DNA of 64,000 bases from Erinaceus europaeus (lineage: Eukaryota > Chordata > Mammalia > Eulipotyphla > Erinaceidae), in assembly GCF_950295315.1 (NCBI RefSeq), contig NC_080175.1, forward strand, positions 69,501,357-69,565,356. The letters run 5' to 3'. The translations under genes were made by a program, and so were the position numbers. How positions within the stretch are numbered: position 1 is the first letter of the stretch; each line of letters opens with the position of its first letter. Under the pieces are notes generated by a model. The model was not told where the DNA came from, ran no database searches, and saw nothing but the letters and a program-made list of their open reading frames with translations. This document shows positions 45,930-56,641 of this stretch, in pieces.

Positions 45930-46380
45930 GAACCTTGGGAGTATTATTTAAGGTGAAATAGATCAGAGACTCGTGGAATCAACAGAACAAGAACAACAAG
46001 CAAGCTCCTAGATACTGAGAGAGACTCCATTAATCTGCACACACTCCTGGCTATGGAGAACAAATTGGTGGTTGCAGGAGGCAAAGAGTTGGGTGGACAA
46101 AATGGGAGAAGAGGGCCAAAAGTACACATTTGGAATTATAAAATGAATACCATGTGACTGACTGCTGGTAAACAGACTATACTGCATATTTGAAAGTTAT
46201 TAAAAGTACATCTTAAACGTTCATGTCATAATAAAGAAATGTGTAACTGTGAGGTGAGTGGTGTCAGCTGGACTTCTGGCAATGATCTCATAGTATATGC
46301 AAATGTTGAGTCATTATGGTATACACTTGCAATTAATATAAAGTTCTATGTCAATCATGCCTCAGTAGAGCTTTTGCCAA
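45930..46380 (+). mobile_element. Ancient LINE-1 3' end (L1M-type)
   Basis: 'aggtgaaatagatcagagac', 'aattggtggttgcaggaggc', 'tacacatttggaattataaa', 'tgcatatttgaaagttatta', 'atcttaaacgttcatgtcat' and a final stretch ('ttctatgtcaatcatgcctc') follow the order of old mammalian L1 3' ends. More diverged than the L1 at 38823. Confidence 0.75.
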
Positions 46381-46868
46381 CATGTCCCGTTCTCAAGAGA
46401 TACAGAAAATGAGTTTGTGAAACATAGAAAACCCCGTTCATGGAAACTGCTTTAACAAGGGTGGCAAAAAAACTTTTTCAAGACAAGCTGAAAACCTTAC
46501 TCCTCAACACTGTTGAAAATGAATAGATGCCCAGCAGAAATTAACATTTGCCTTGCCATTGATTGATCTCTAGTCACAGAAGCCACATTCTCCTTGTAGC
46601 CAGTATATAGTTTTTGTTCATGCCTAAGTGGAAACTAAAACCACAGACTATTATGTTTAATTGGGCTGAGTGGGAGAGGGCCATGAGCAGCATCTGAGAG
46701 GGAGGGTTCCAAGCACTGAAGAATTTCCTTTAAGAACAAGGAACAAGCCATCCTTGGTGGGTCCTCCTTAGAATCAGAGCCCAATGGCCCCATCTACAGG
46801 CCTTCTCAGCTACTGCAAGTAGCTACCTTGAACAAGTATATGCTCCCTTTTGCCAGTCCTTCTGATTT
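46381..46868. other. Unique intergenic sequence
   Basis: No gene recognised. (TTG)n, five units, at 46869-46884 marks the start of the next repeat. Confidence 0.4.
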
Positions 46869-46884
46869 TTGTTGTTGTTGTTGT

Positions 46885-47815
46885 TAAATGGAACTTTTGA
46901 CAAGACCATAGGACGAGAGGGATACAGTTCTGCACAATTTCCACCACCAGAACTTCCTATCCCATCCTCTCCCTTGAAAGGTTTCCTATTTTTTATCCGT
47001 CTGGTAGTAGGGTCCCAAGATCATTATGGGGTGCAGAAGGTGGAAGGTCTGGCTTCTGTAATTGCTTTGAACATGAGCATTGGCATGTTGATCCATACTC
47101 CCAGCCTGTCTCTTTCTTGTGCTAGTGGGGTAGGGCTCTGAGGGGTGGAGCCCTGGGACACATTAGTGGGGTTGTCTGCACAGAGAAGTCAGGTTGGCAT
47201 CATGGTAGCATCTGGAAGCTAGTGGCTGAAAAAGAGTGAAGATATAATGCAGAACAAATTGTTGACTAATCATGAAACTAAAGGCAAGAATATTGCAAAT
47301 GAATATTTGGGAGTCTCTATTTTGGAAAAAGCTAGTAAGCCTATTTTAGGTATATTCCAAGGGGCCCATGGCTACTGTTTTTTGCCTGAGTCTGACAGCA
47401 ACATACAGGTGGACTCAAGGTATTGTCTGGGGAGATGATGTCATAGTTGGAAAAAGTACTAGAAAGCTGTATCAGGGAAGAGAGCAGCTCCCAATTATGG
47501 GAAAAATATATAAATACTGTTAACTGTAAACCCCATCGATTTGATCTGGCGCCCATATCAAGCACAGGAGCCTATGTAACCTCTGCATCCCTGTAGGTCT
47601 AAGCTTGCATTCTGTGGTAATGGCTAGGAATATTCCAGGCTGCACTCACTTCAGGACCCAACTTCCTTGAGTGGTAGACTATGTTGCCCACCGTCCCTTT
47701 GGAGAATGGACCATTCCCTACCATTGTTGATCCACATTGTGGGCAAAGTCCTGTAAAAGCCCACAAAGGGGTCCATTACATTGTTCCAGATGGAGATGAC
47801 CAGTGATTACTTTTT
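46885..47815 (-). mobile_element. LINE-like repeat family X, longest copy
   Basis: Shares long blocks in the same order with 54529-54935 and 55434-56115 ('gggtgcagaaggtggaaggt', 'ctggcttctgtaattgcttt', 'gggacacattagtggggttg', 'aacaaattgttgactaatca'). The common end is the plus-strand left (T/A-rich, 'aacttttgacaagaccatag'), while the right end differs from copy to copy. That pattern fits a minus-strand non-LTR element with a shared 3' end and variable 5' truncation. No ORF identified; I cannot name the family. Confidence 0.72.
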
Positions 47816-48518
47816 TTACAAAGGGGACTTAAAATCTGGATTTTTGTATAATAGTTTCCTATTTTTATAGTCTAGAAAATAATTTAAAAAAATTAACCAC
47901 TGTGTGGGCAAAGCAAAACACATTTCTGGCTGGATCTAGCCCCAAAGTTGCCAGTTGAGATCCTGTGATACACTTCTGCCTGAAGACTCATACTTACTAA
48001 AGCCAGAGTGAGGGAGGGTGTGGGAATTAATCAGATTATTATGAATAAGAGTTTCTTAATATATTTGGAAAGACCTCCACTTCAAATGCTGTATATGAAT
48101 AAAACATGATTATGACATGAATATTATTGTACTTTAAACATAAATGTACCACCACATTAAAATAGCTTCTAAATCCTCCTCTTGTTCTTAGTTGCAGAAC
48201 AAATTTGCATGCCTCAATTACCAACATTCTGGTGTGCATTTAGCAGAAGAACACTTCTACAAAAGAATGTGTGTTGTTCACAAAAGAACGTGACATAAGA
48301 GAATTTGAAATGACTAAATTAAACAAAGAAATTTTAATTTTTTCAGTGACAAACATCAACTATTCTCCTGTTTGATTAATAGTTGGGTGTTTCCCCATGT
48401 ATAGATGCTTCATTATTTTTCCAGTTAACAAAAAAAGAGGGGGGAATCCTTAGAAAAATATATCATTTGTGCATCTGTTGACTTTCTGATTAGTTTCACT
48501 TACTATAGAATTGCACTC
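47816..48518. other. Unique intergenic sequence
   Basis: Nothing recognised. Confidence 0.4.
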
Positions 48519-48519
48519 A

Positions 48520-48672
48520 GGGCCAGCAAAATAGTTCACTTTGATAGTGCACTGCTTTGTCATGTGCATGACTTAGTTTTAAAGTCCAGCTTCACTTCAT
48601 TTAAGGGAAATTCAGTACTGTGGTCTCTTTCACTCTCTGTCCCCATCTTAAAAAGGTGAAAGTAAATAAAGA
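48520..48672 (+). repeat. SINE family E
   Basis: 'gggccagcaaaatagttcac', 'gatagtgcactgctttgtca', 'gcatgacttagttttaaag', 'gtactgtggtctctttcact' and an A-rich end. Confidence 0.78.
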
Positions 48673-48751
48673 TGAGAATTATATTCAAATATAAAATAAT
48701 ATGTGCTAAAATTACAGAAGTCATATATTACCTGTAGAAGTGGTGAGTTTG

Positions 48752-48965
48752 GGGCCAGGCAGTGGTTAACCTAGTTAAAGCACACATTCCAGTGTGTAAG
48801 GACCCAGGTTCAAGCCTCTGGTCTCCACCTGCAGGGAGAAAGCTTCACAGGTGGTGAGGCAGGGCTGCAGGTGGCTCTCTGTCTCTATTCCTCTCTTTAT
48901 CCCCTCCCTCTCTCAGTTTCTCTCTCTCTATCCAATAATAAATAAATAAAAATATTTAAAAAGAA
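48752..48965 (+). repeat. SINE family C, near full length
   Basis: 'ggggccaggcagtggttaac', 'acccaggttcaagcctctgg', 'tctccacctgcagggagaaa', 'ggtggtgaggcagggctgca', pyrimidine run, 'tatccaataataaataaata'. 'agaagtggt' flanks both sides (48736-48744 and 48962-48970). Confidence 0.88.
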
Positions 48966-48970
48966 GTGGT

Positions 48971-50170
48971 AGGGTTTAAGTAATTATTTTAAAATTTTAA
49001 TCTATTCCATTATTTATATGTGCATAAATATGAATATAAAATTTCCACTTTGCCAACTTGAAATACAACTTGACATATATATGCCAGGTTGCCATAATAT
49101 TCTAATTATTATTTTCTCTTCCTGTTCTCTTGCCTATTTTTCCTCAAATATATTTTCAGTAACATATAATTAATACTCAATGGCATAACTGAATTTGCTA
49201 GCACTTAATTGTATCCTCCCACTTAAATATATAGATATGGTAAAATAAGACAGTATCTACATTTGGATGTCTCCTAAAAAATCTTATATGTTGTATATTA
49301 AAATAAAATTATTAAATAGATAATAAAGATGCTATCTATTTAAATAGTTAAGATTCTATAATCATACTTTGTGCAATTTAAGCCTTTATTCATCAGGCAT
49401 CTGTCTACCACCTATGTCTCTGATCCTAGACTAAATATGGGTAATACAACAATAATGGAAACCTTTTTACTTAGCATGCATATTTCTTTATAATTAAATT
49501 ATCTTCCTATCAAAAATCTTCCATAGATTTAAGTGATGGAATAAGCATTACCATAGGACATATTTCAAAAGTTGTTACTTTGTACACCATCTATTTCAGA
49601 CATTCTTTTCCTACTCTTCTTCTCTGTGTGTTGTTCTTCCAGTCACATGTGATCATTTTATAAAGCAGAATATTTTATTTGCCAAGACCTGGCAGATAAG
49701 GAAGTTCTGAAAATAAAATTTTACCCAGCAGTCATGACCAGACCTAGTGCTCATGCTTTTACATTTGATAGGGAGGAAAACCTGCCATGTTTGTATTATT
49801 TCCACCTTGGATGTACGTACCTAAGGCCCCAATGATAGTCTGTATCACAGCCATGCTGGAAGGAGAACTGCTAAGTATGCCTCCAATATCATCTGCCGTC
49901 AGACTTTTTGTAACCCAGTTTCGACTATTCTCTCCTAAGTCTTCATTGTCTCTTATACTATTGCTTGAAACACTCTCTCCGTCTGATATTTCTGTGTTAA
50001 GATACCCATTTCAGCAGTCAACAGTGTCTTGATATTTTTATATTCCTTTTTTTTAATTAAAGATGACTGACTTCTATTTTAAAATGGATAGTCTGTCTTT
50101 GCCTTCTCTCATTATTCTGTTCTGTTCAGTAGTTATCACTATACCTCTTTTCATTTGCATGTCAAACTGT
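48971..50170. other. Unique intergenic sequence
   Basis: About 1.2 kb of AT-rich sequence with no gene or repeat recognised. Confidence 0.45.
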
Positions 50171-50174
50171 AAAC

Positions 50175-50385
50175 AGTTTTTTCCCCACCAGGGTTATCTC
50201 TGGGGCTTGGTGCTAGCACTATGAATTCATACTTCCCAGCAGGCATTTTTGCATTTTTTCCCCAATTTTTATTTGACAGGACAGAGAGAAATAGAGAGGG
50301 TAGGGGAGAGGTGATAGAGAGGGAGAGAGAAAGATAACACACCTAAAGACCTGCTTCACTGCTTGTGAAGTGGCCTCTAAACCTT
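50175..50385 (-). repeat. SINE family A/C with 3' module, head missing
   Basis: 'caccagggttatctctgggg', 'gcactatgaattcatacttc', 'tttgacaggacagagagaaa', 'acctaaagacctgcttcact' and 'gcttgtgaagtggcctctaa'. The tRNA-like head is absent. Confidence 0.78.
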
Positions 50386-51340
50386 CTTGAATGTCAGAAT
50401 CCTTAGGTTCTTATATCTTCATGGATTCCAAACCTTTCATTTTCATAAAATGATATAGACATCAAAACTCAAATTTCAGTGACTCTAATAAAATCTCAAG
50501 ATGTTTACCCAAAGATCTCTAAAAATACTGAAGTCAAAACTAGAACACAGGACAGATAATTATAAGACAGAGTAGAGAACAAAGAAAGCAAAAATTTGCG
50601 CCACAAGAAACCCGGACATGCAGACCACAGATATCGGGTCATATCTTTCTTTCCAAACTTTACATAACTAGGCAGGAAAAAAGGAAAACATTTTACATTA
50701 CATGAAATTTACGTCCTCTCAGATATGACTTACAAACTCTCATTCTCCTGTGAATAAACTCAAAATAGGACTGTTAAATAAATGGGCAACTACAATCCTT
50801 ATTGCTTATCTCTATTTTATCCCCTTTGTCCAAGTAGACATAAAAACATTATGTTCCATGTCTTTTTATACACTATAACTGAGAGCTAGCAAAATAATCA
50901 CAATGTAGTTAGAAGGAACAGAGCTAGTAATTTGGACCACACATGAACTAGAAAATTCACCTAGTAGAAACTGAGTTGTTTATCAGAAACCTGAACCATG
51001 AACATTGTTTACATTTTCATTGTAAATATTTACTAACACTTTTAAAAAAACTAATTATTGCAGTCTTTCTTCTTTTTCACATTAAGATTCATCTATTTTG
51101 GTGAAGTTGATTGAACAGCCTATGTCTTTGGAGTAGAGTCTCTCAAATTCAGCACAGTTAACACCCTGTGCCATTATAGTTTGTGGAACGCTAGCTATCT
51201 TGTGCACTGCAGGATTTTTAATAGATTTCTTGGCCTCCACACCCTCTCAGTTCTGATACAGAAAATGTACTTAGACATTACCAAACGTCTCTTTCCTGGT
51301 CAAGATGATGCTAGTAAGGAACCACCGTACTAAAGCTAGT
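50386..51340. other. Unique intergenic sequence
   Basis: Nothing recognised. Confidence 0.4.
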
Positions 51341-51344
51341 TATG

Positions 51345-51545
51345 AGCCTGGAAGATAGTCTACATAGTAAAACTCGCATCTTACTAATCATAAGAACCAA
51401 GATTTGATCCCCCAGCATCCCATGGAAGAACCATACACAGCACAAGGGTGAGTTTCATGGGTAGTGGAGTAGTGTCTTGGTGTCTCTTAATTTCTCTGAC
51501 TCGCTCTCCAGCTTAATATGAGACTGAAATAAATAAAGTATTTTC
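51345..51545 (+). repeat. SINE family F/E
   Basis: 'gcctggaagatagtctacat', 'aaccaagatttgatccccca', 'gggtgagtttcatgggtagt', 'ggagtagtgtcttggtgtct' and 'ctgaaataaataaagta'. Same unit as 14930 and 25310. Confidence 0.7.
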
Positions 51546-52025
51546 TGGGAGTGGGTAAATCATATAGGGTGAAGACCTTTTACCACATATAAGTAAAATA
51601 AAATAAACAAATATAAGTTTATGCTTTAGATTATGTTGGGAAAAGGATCTGAAAGTTAAGTTAGAACTAGGGAAGAGAACGTCATGATGTCATATAACTC
51701 GTATGTAATTGTCAATGAAGTTATAATTAAAGCACATGATAAGAACTAACAGATTCAGGAGATGCATATTTAGGAGGAACTGCAAAGTTATTTGGACTGG
51801 AAAGGAAAAGGACAAAGAGTAAAATCTTTATGTTGGAAATGAATAAGACTAAGGAATAAGAAAAGATTAAACCATCAAGTTCCAAAACAGTTAAGTCTGC
51901 AGGATATTGATCATTGTATCACATTAATTATGTCACCTACCAGTTGTCTCTAACTAGCAGGAGTTGATGAGCAGGTTCTTTGTATCTAATAGCGTTTTTC
52001 CCATTGCAGTCATTCTTCATTGTCT
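51546..52025. other. Unique intergenic sequence
   Basis: Nothing recognised. Confidence 0.4.
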
Positions 52026-52027
52026 TT

Positions 52028-52166
52028 AAAAGATTTTATTTATGGAAGAGAGGGGAAGACAGAGGGCTAGAGCATCACTCTGGCATTTGCAATACCATGG
52101 ACTGAACTTGGAACTTCATGTTCACGAGCCCAACTCTTTTATCTAATGTGCTACATCCTGGACCAC
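52028..52166 (-). repeat. SINE family B/D relic
   Basis: 'aaaagattttatttatggaa', 'agagcatcactctggcattt', 'taccatggactgaacttgga', 'cacgagcccaactctttta'. Diverged. Confidence 0.65.
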
Positions 52167-53135
52167 TCTCCTCTGCCTCTGAAATCTCTAAGTAATAGTC
52201 CACACACACATCCCTTCCCATCATCTGTAAATATCCCTATTGCTCATATAGTTCCCTTTCTTTTCTTTATAAGTGTTTATATATATAACCTAATACTGCT
52301 GCCATGTCACATGTTGACTAGCCATAACCTTTGCATAAAGAAAACAAAGACATTCTTCATTTGTTTTTGAAGAAGATTCCTCCTTTACTCTCATACAAGT
52401 TCACAAATTGTTTTTGTTTCATAAGTTTAGAAGAAGGTATTTAATAACAAAATGTTGCTCTCTACGTATAGATTTATCAACAGATGTATCTTTATTAATA
52501 ATTTAAAGTTTTTCATTCTACCCTCATGACCTCATGACTCCCTCTGCAGGCCCTTTGAAAACAGTTGCTATCATATCCAATGTGCTAGTTATGTGCACAA
52601 TTTTTAAAAAGTTCTGATATCTGTACTATAGTTTACCTTTTTTACCGTGTTTCACAGCTCAGAAATGTTGAATTGTCCTCAGACCTTTAAATTAAAACAT
52701 ATTTATGTTCACAAACAAATTTTTAAGAATTATTAGAGACAGATGAAATTCCCCTGAGTCTCTAGAACATATATATATATATATAACCTTTACACAGCCT
52801 TCAGAAAAAAAGCACAGCTTGGTACAAATTTATTTAGATCATTGTGCTCTGTTGATGGATTTCCTTTGTACAACCTAGTTTTAAAAGGGTTTTTGCATTA
52901 AGGACTGAGTGACTGATTTAGACCAAATATGCTGCCTGTACTATTTGTTATTAAACAAGCTCCAGATACCTCTAAAGTCTTCAGAACAGTCAGTTCATCT
53001 TGTGCTCTTTCACTAATTTCCACACTACAGATGGACCAAAGTTTTATTTCAGACTTCACTTCAGAGTTAAAAGTAAGTTGTGAAAAAAAGTATCTCAGGA
53101 ACATTTATTAACATTTTAAACTTCATAATATGAAT
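52167..53135. other. Unique intergenic sequence
   Basis: No gene recognised. A short (TA)n run at 52770-52786. Confidence 0.4.
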
Positions 53136-53152
53136 AGAAAATAGTAGCTATG

Positions 53153-53421
53153 GGGAGTCGGGCTGTAGCGCAGCAGGCTAAGCGCAGGTGGCACAAAGCA
53201 CAAAGACCGCATAAGAATCCCGGTTCGAACCCCGGCTCCCCACCTGCAGGGGAGTCGCTTCACAGGCGGTGAAGCAGGTCTGCAGGTGTCTATCTTTCTC
53301 TCCTCCTCTCTGTCTTCCCCTCCCTCTCTCCATTTCTCTCTGTCCTATCCAACAACAACAACAACAATAAAACAACAAGGGCAACAAAAGGGAAAAAAAT
53401 AAATTAAATAAATAAATAAAA
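53153..53421 (+). repeat. Young SINE family A with 17-bp target duplication
   Basis: Head 'gggagtcgggctgtagcgca', B box in 'cggttcgaaccccggctccc', 'cacctgcaggggagtcgctt', 'cacaggcggtgaagcaggtc', pyrimidine run, 'ctatccaacaacaacaac' and AAATAAAT tail. Flanked by AGAAAATAGTAGCTATG at 53136-53152 and 53422-53438, a perfect duplication. It is the copy closest to the family consensus in this window. Confidence 0.97.
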
Positions 53422-53438
53422 AGAAAATAGTAGCTATG

Positions 53439-53845
53439 ATTAAAAGAATAAGAGTACAAGAATACAGCCCTATGTAAGTTGTACTATGAAAACTCTTTAT
53501 TGACAAATCTCATGTAAAAGCGGTTAAACAGAATTAGTCAGATAGAAACTTTTTCCTATTAAACATAAATGGTGAAGAATAAGACTGATCTAAATTTTCA
53601 AAATATTTTAAATGGAACTAAATGTTTTATCTAAAACTGCCCTAAGTGTACTATAAACTATTCAATTGCAAAAATACATATTTATAATATGTATATACTA
53701 TCTATCAATCTACCTGTGTATATACATAAATATACCATCTGAAACATATTTGGCATATTAAGTTTTTTTTCACCAGAAAGAGATAACAAATGCTCTTAAT
53801 TTTAATGAAATCTTAAAACAAGTTGAAGATAAATGGTACTTTGCT
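53439..53845. other. Unique intergenic sequence
   Basis: Nothing recognised. Confidence 0.4.
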
Positions 53846-53849
53846 TATA

Positions 53850-54070
53850 ATCATTTTATTTATTTACTTACTTATGTATTTAATATTAATTTATTTGCTG
53901 GAAATAGCCAGAAATTGAGAAGAAAGGAGAGATAGAGAGGAAGAGAGACAGAGAGACACTTGCAGCACTGTTTCACCACTTGTGAAGCTTTCCCCCTGCA
54001 GTTGGGGACAACCTGGGCCCTTGTTCATTGTAACATATGCATTCAACCAGGTGCTCCACCACCTGACGCC
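53850..54070 (-). repeat. SINE family C
   Basis: TTTATTTACTTACT tail side, 'gctggaaatagccagaaatt', 'cacttgcagcactgtttcac', 'gaagctttccccctgcagtt' and head 'ggtgctccaccacctgacgc'. The last 48 bases lie in the left arm of the inverted repeat. Confidence 0.85.
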
Positions 54071-54186
54071 TGCTTATATTCATTTTAAAGGACTGTGCCA
54101 TTTAGCACTGCCCATTGTATTCACTGAGCATCCAGAATCTTACTGAAGAAGTCCAGGTAATAAGATGGTGGTTCAAAAACCACTTA
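54023..54186 (+). repeat. Inverted repeat, left arm (164 bp)
   Basis: The reverse complement of 55083-55246 matches this arm at all but two positions by eye (C here, T in the other arm, near 54123 and 54142). The arm includes the head end of the 53850 SINE and unique sequence up to 'caaaaaccactta'. Confidence 0.93.
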
Positions 54187-54214
54187 TTATTTTTTTTTAA
54201 GAAAGGATTAATTA

Positions 54215-54513
54215 GGGAGTCGGGCTGTAGCACAACGGGTTAAGCGCAGGTGGCGCTAAGCTCAAGGACCCGCATCAGGATCCCAGTTCAAGCACCCGGC
54301 TCCCCACCTGCAGGCAGGTCCCTTCACAGGCGGTGAAGCAGGTCTGCAGGTGTCTATCTTTCTCTCCCCCTCTCTGTCTTCCCCTCCTCTCTCCATTTCT
54401 CTCTGTCCTATCCAACAACAATGACATCAATAATAACTACAACAATAAAACAACAAGGGCAACAAAAGGGAATAAATAAATAAAATAAAATATAAAAAAT
54501 TAAAAAAAAAAAA
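54215..54513 (+). repeat. SINE family A with target-site duplication, inserted in LINE-like tail
   Basis: 'gggagtcgggctgtagcaca', 'cccagttcaagcacccggct', 'cacctgcaggcaggtccctt', 'cggtgaagcaggtctgcagg' and tail. Flanked by AGAA(A/T)GGATTAATTA at 54200-54214 and 54514-54528. It landed in the A-rich 3' end of the family X copy. Confidence 0.93.
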
Positions 54514-54528
54514 AGAATGGATTAATTA

Positions 54529-54935
54529 ACAAAACCATAGGGTAGGAGGGGTACAACTCCACACAATTCCCACCACCCAATCTCCATATCCCACCCCCTC
54601 CCCTGATACCTTTCCCATTCTCCATCCCTCTGGGAGCATGGACCCAGGGTCATTGTGGGTTGCAGAAGGTAGAAGGTCTGGCTTCTGTAACTGCTTCCCC
54701 GCTGAACATGGGCGTTGACTGGTCGGTCCATACTCCCAGTCTGCCTCTCTCTTTCCCTAGTAGGGTGTGTCTCTGGGGAAGCTGAGCTCCAGGACACATT
54801 GGTGGGGTCTTCAATCCAGGGAAGCCTGGCCAGCATCCTGATGGCATCTGGAACCTGGTGACTGAAAAGAGAGTTAACATACGAAGCCAAACAAATTGTT
54901 GAGCAATCATAGACCCAAAGCTTGGAATAGTGGAG
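54529..54935 (-). mobile_element. LINE-like repeat family X copy
   Basis: 'acaaaaccatagggtaggag', 'ttcccaccacccaatctcca', 'gggttgcagaaggtagaagg', 'caggacacattggtggggtc' and 'aacaaattgttgagcaatca'. Its plus-strand left end (the 3' end of the element) continues beyond the SINE to a T tract at 54187-54198. Confidence 0.78.
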
Positions 54936-55082
54936 AGGAAGTGTTAGGGAGGTACCCACTGCAAACTCTAGTGTACTTCTGCTTTCAGGTATATATTTTG
55001 CAGTAGTTTATAGATACGTGTGAAGATATGCTCTCTCTCACAGAAACTGGTGTATATCAAAAAAAAAAAAAAAAAAAAAAAG
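54936..55082 (+). repeat. Unclassified retroelement end with A23 tail
   Basis: 'gttagggaggtacccactgc' to 'cagaaactggtgtatatc', then a pure A run (about 23) at 55059-55081. The tail shows plus orientation, opposite to the family X copy beside it, so this could be an inverted part of the same insertion or a separate element. Confidence 0.6.
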
Positions 55083-55246
55083 TAAGTGGTTTTTGAACCA
55101 CCATCTTATTACCTGGACTTCTTCAATAAGATTCTGGATGCTCAATGAATACAATGGGCAGTGCTAAATGGCACAGTCCTTTAAAATGAATATAAGCAGG
55201 CGTCAGGTGGTGGAGCACCTGGTTGAATGCATATGTTACAATGAAC
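55083..55246 (-). repeat. Inverted repeat, right arm (164 bp)
   Basis: Reverse-complement copy of 54023-54186 with two differences. It carries a piece of the 53850 SINE on the opposite strand. Directly after it, 'aaccactta' (55244-55252) repeats the 54178-54186 sequence in direct orientation. Confidence 0.93.
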
Positions 55247-55433
55247 CACTTACTTTTGTGTGCCACCTGCTTACTACACCCTTGTATTCATGGATCAGTC
55301 TGTATAGTATAATCCTTTCTAAAAGTGTCAAGTAATTATAGTTATTTGTTTACATGTTTACAGCTCTCTATTAAATTTCCTTGTGTGTTGATCAAAATGC
55401 AAATTTCTTAGCAATCTTTTTAAAAATTTATTT

Positions 55434-56115
55434 ATTTATAAAATAGAAACATTGACAAAATCATGAGATAAGAGGGGTTCAGTTCCCTTCACCAGAGTTC
55501 CATATCCCATCCCCTCCCCTGATAGTTTTCCTATTCTTTAACCTCGTGGGAATATGGACACAGTGTCATTATGGGGTGCAGAAGGTGGAAGGGCTAGCTT
55601 TTGTAATTGCTTCCCAGCTGAACATGGGTGTTGACAGGTCGATCCATACTCCCACCCTCTCTTTCTCTATTTCCCTAGTGGGTCAGGGCTCTGAAGAAGC
55701 AGAGCTCCAGGACACATTGGTGGGGTCATCTGTCCAGGGAAGTCCGGTTGGCATCATGCTAGCATCTGGAACCTGAATGCTGAAAAAGAATTAACATATA
55801 AAGCCATACAAATTGTTGATTAATCATGAACATAAAGGCTGGAATAGTGCAGATGAAGATTTGGGGTCTCTGTTTTGGAAATAGCTAGTAGGTCCATTTT
55901 AGGTATATTCCAAAGGGCCCATGACTTTATTAGTTTTTGCCTGAGCCTGACATCTGATATGCAGGTGGACCCAAGTTATTGTCTTGGGGAGATGACGTTG
56001 TGGCTGGAAAAAGGGCTAGAAAGCTGGATCAGGGAGAGAGTAGCTCCCAAATATAGGAAAAAGTGTATAAATATTGTTGGCTGTAAACACCCATCTAAGT
56101 TCTGTGTGATCTAGC
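55434..56115 (-). mobile_element. LINE-like repeat family X copy
   Basis: Starts with AAATTTATTTATTTATAAAATAG (the element's A-rich 3' end seen from the other strand), then 'acaaaatcatgagataagag', 'ggggtgcagaaggtggaagg', 'caggacacattggtggggtc', 'aacttattgtcttggggaga'-type segment, to 'gtataaatattgttggctg'. Aligns with 46885-47540. Confidence 0.8.
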
Positions 56116-56246
56116 CTTTGCCTATCTTTCTCCTTTTACTCCATTCTTTTTGCTTCTTTAAAGGAATAATGAGTTGCAGCACCTTTGTTTATACACGCGT
56201 ATGGTTTCTTATTGTAATTTTAAAATAAAAGACTTTGAGGGCATCT

Positions 56247-56641
56247 TGTTGTGGGTTTAAAATAATGAAGGTTTATTACATGGCAGCTATTAAGTACGGT
56301 AAAGAGGCAAATATCAGCTAGTCATTATTAGTGGAGAGAAGTGAGTCCTCTTAAGCTAGTTTTACAGAGCTGAGCTACATGTATACAGTCCTGGGACGAG
56401 CTGCCAAGGCTGGTCCTGGAGAGCAGAGCCACACTGAGCTGTGCCAGAGATGAGTGAGCCAGGGAAGAGCAGAAGAGAGAGAGTGCCCAACTTCCTCCAG
56501 ACTAGCAAATCATTTACTATGCACCCACAATCCCTTGTGGGCTTGTGTAAATTTGTACTATGCTCATAAGATGACTTAGGTTGCTGGTAGGTTGTTAATT
56601 ACCTTTAGCAGCCATATACTAGTTACATCTGTGTCACAACA
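56247..56641 (-). mobile_element. Solo LTR-like element (family shared with 22.1 kb)
   Basis: The minus strand begins TGTTGTGACACAG and ends CCCACAACA. A CAATAAA-like signal ('gtaataaaccttcattat', minus strand) lies about 30 bases from the end. Shared blocks with 22108-22448 include 'acaagcccacaagggattg' (minus strand). No internal retroviral genes; target duplication not clear. Confidence 0.68.

Noticed and set aside
53153..53230. tRNA gene-like A and B boxes
   Set aside because: They belong to SINE heads; no stand-alone tRNA gene with a cloverleaf and proper 3' end was found.
54522..54959. 145-codon minus-strand frame
   Set aside because: It lies within the family X repeat; other copies of the repeat do not keep it open.
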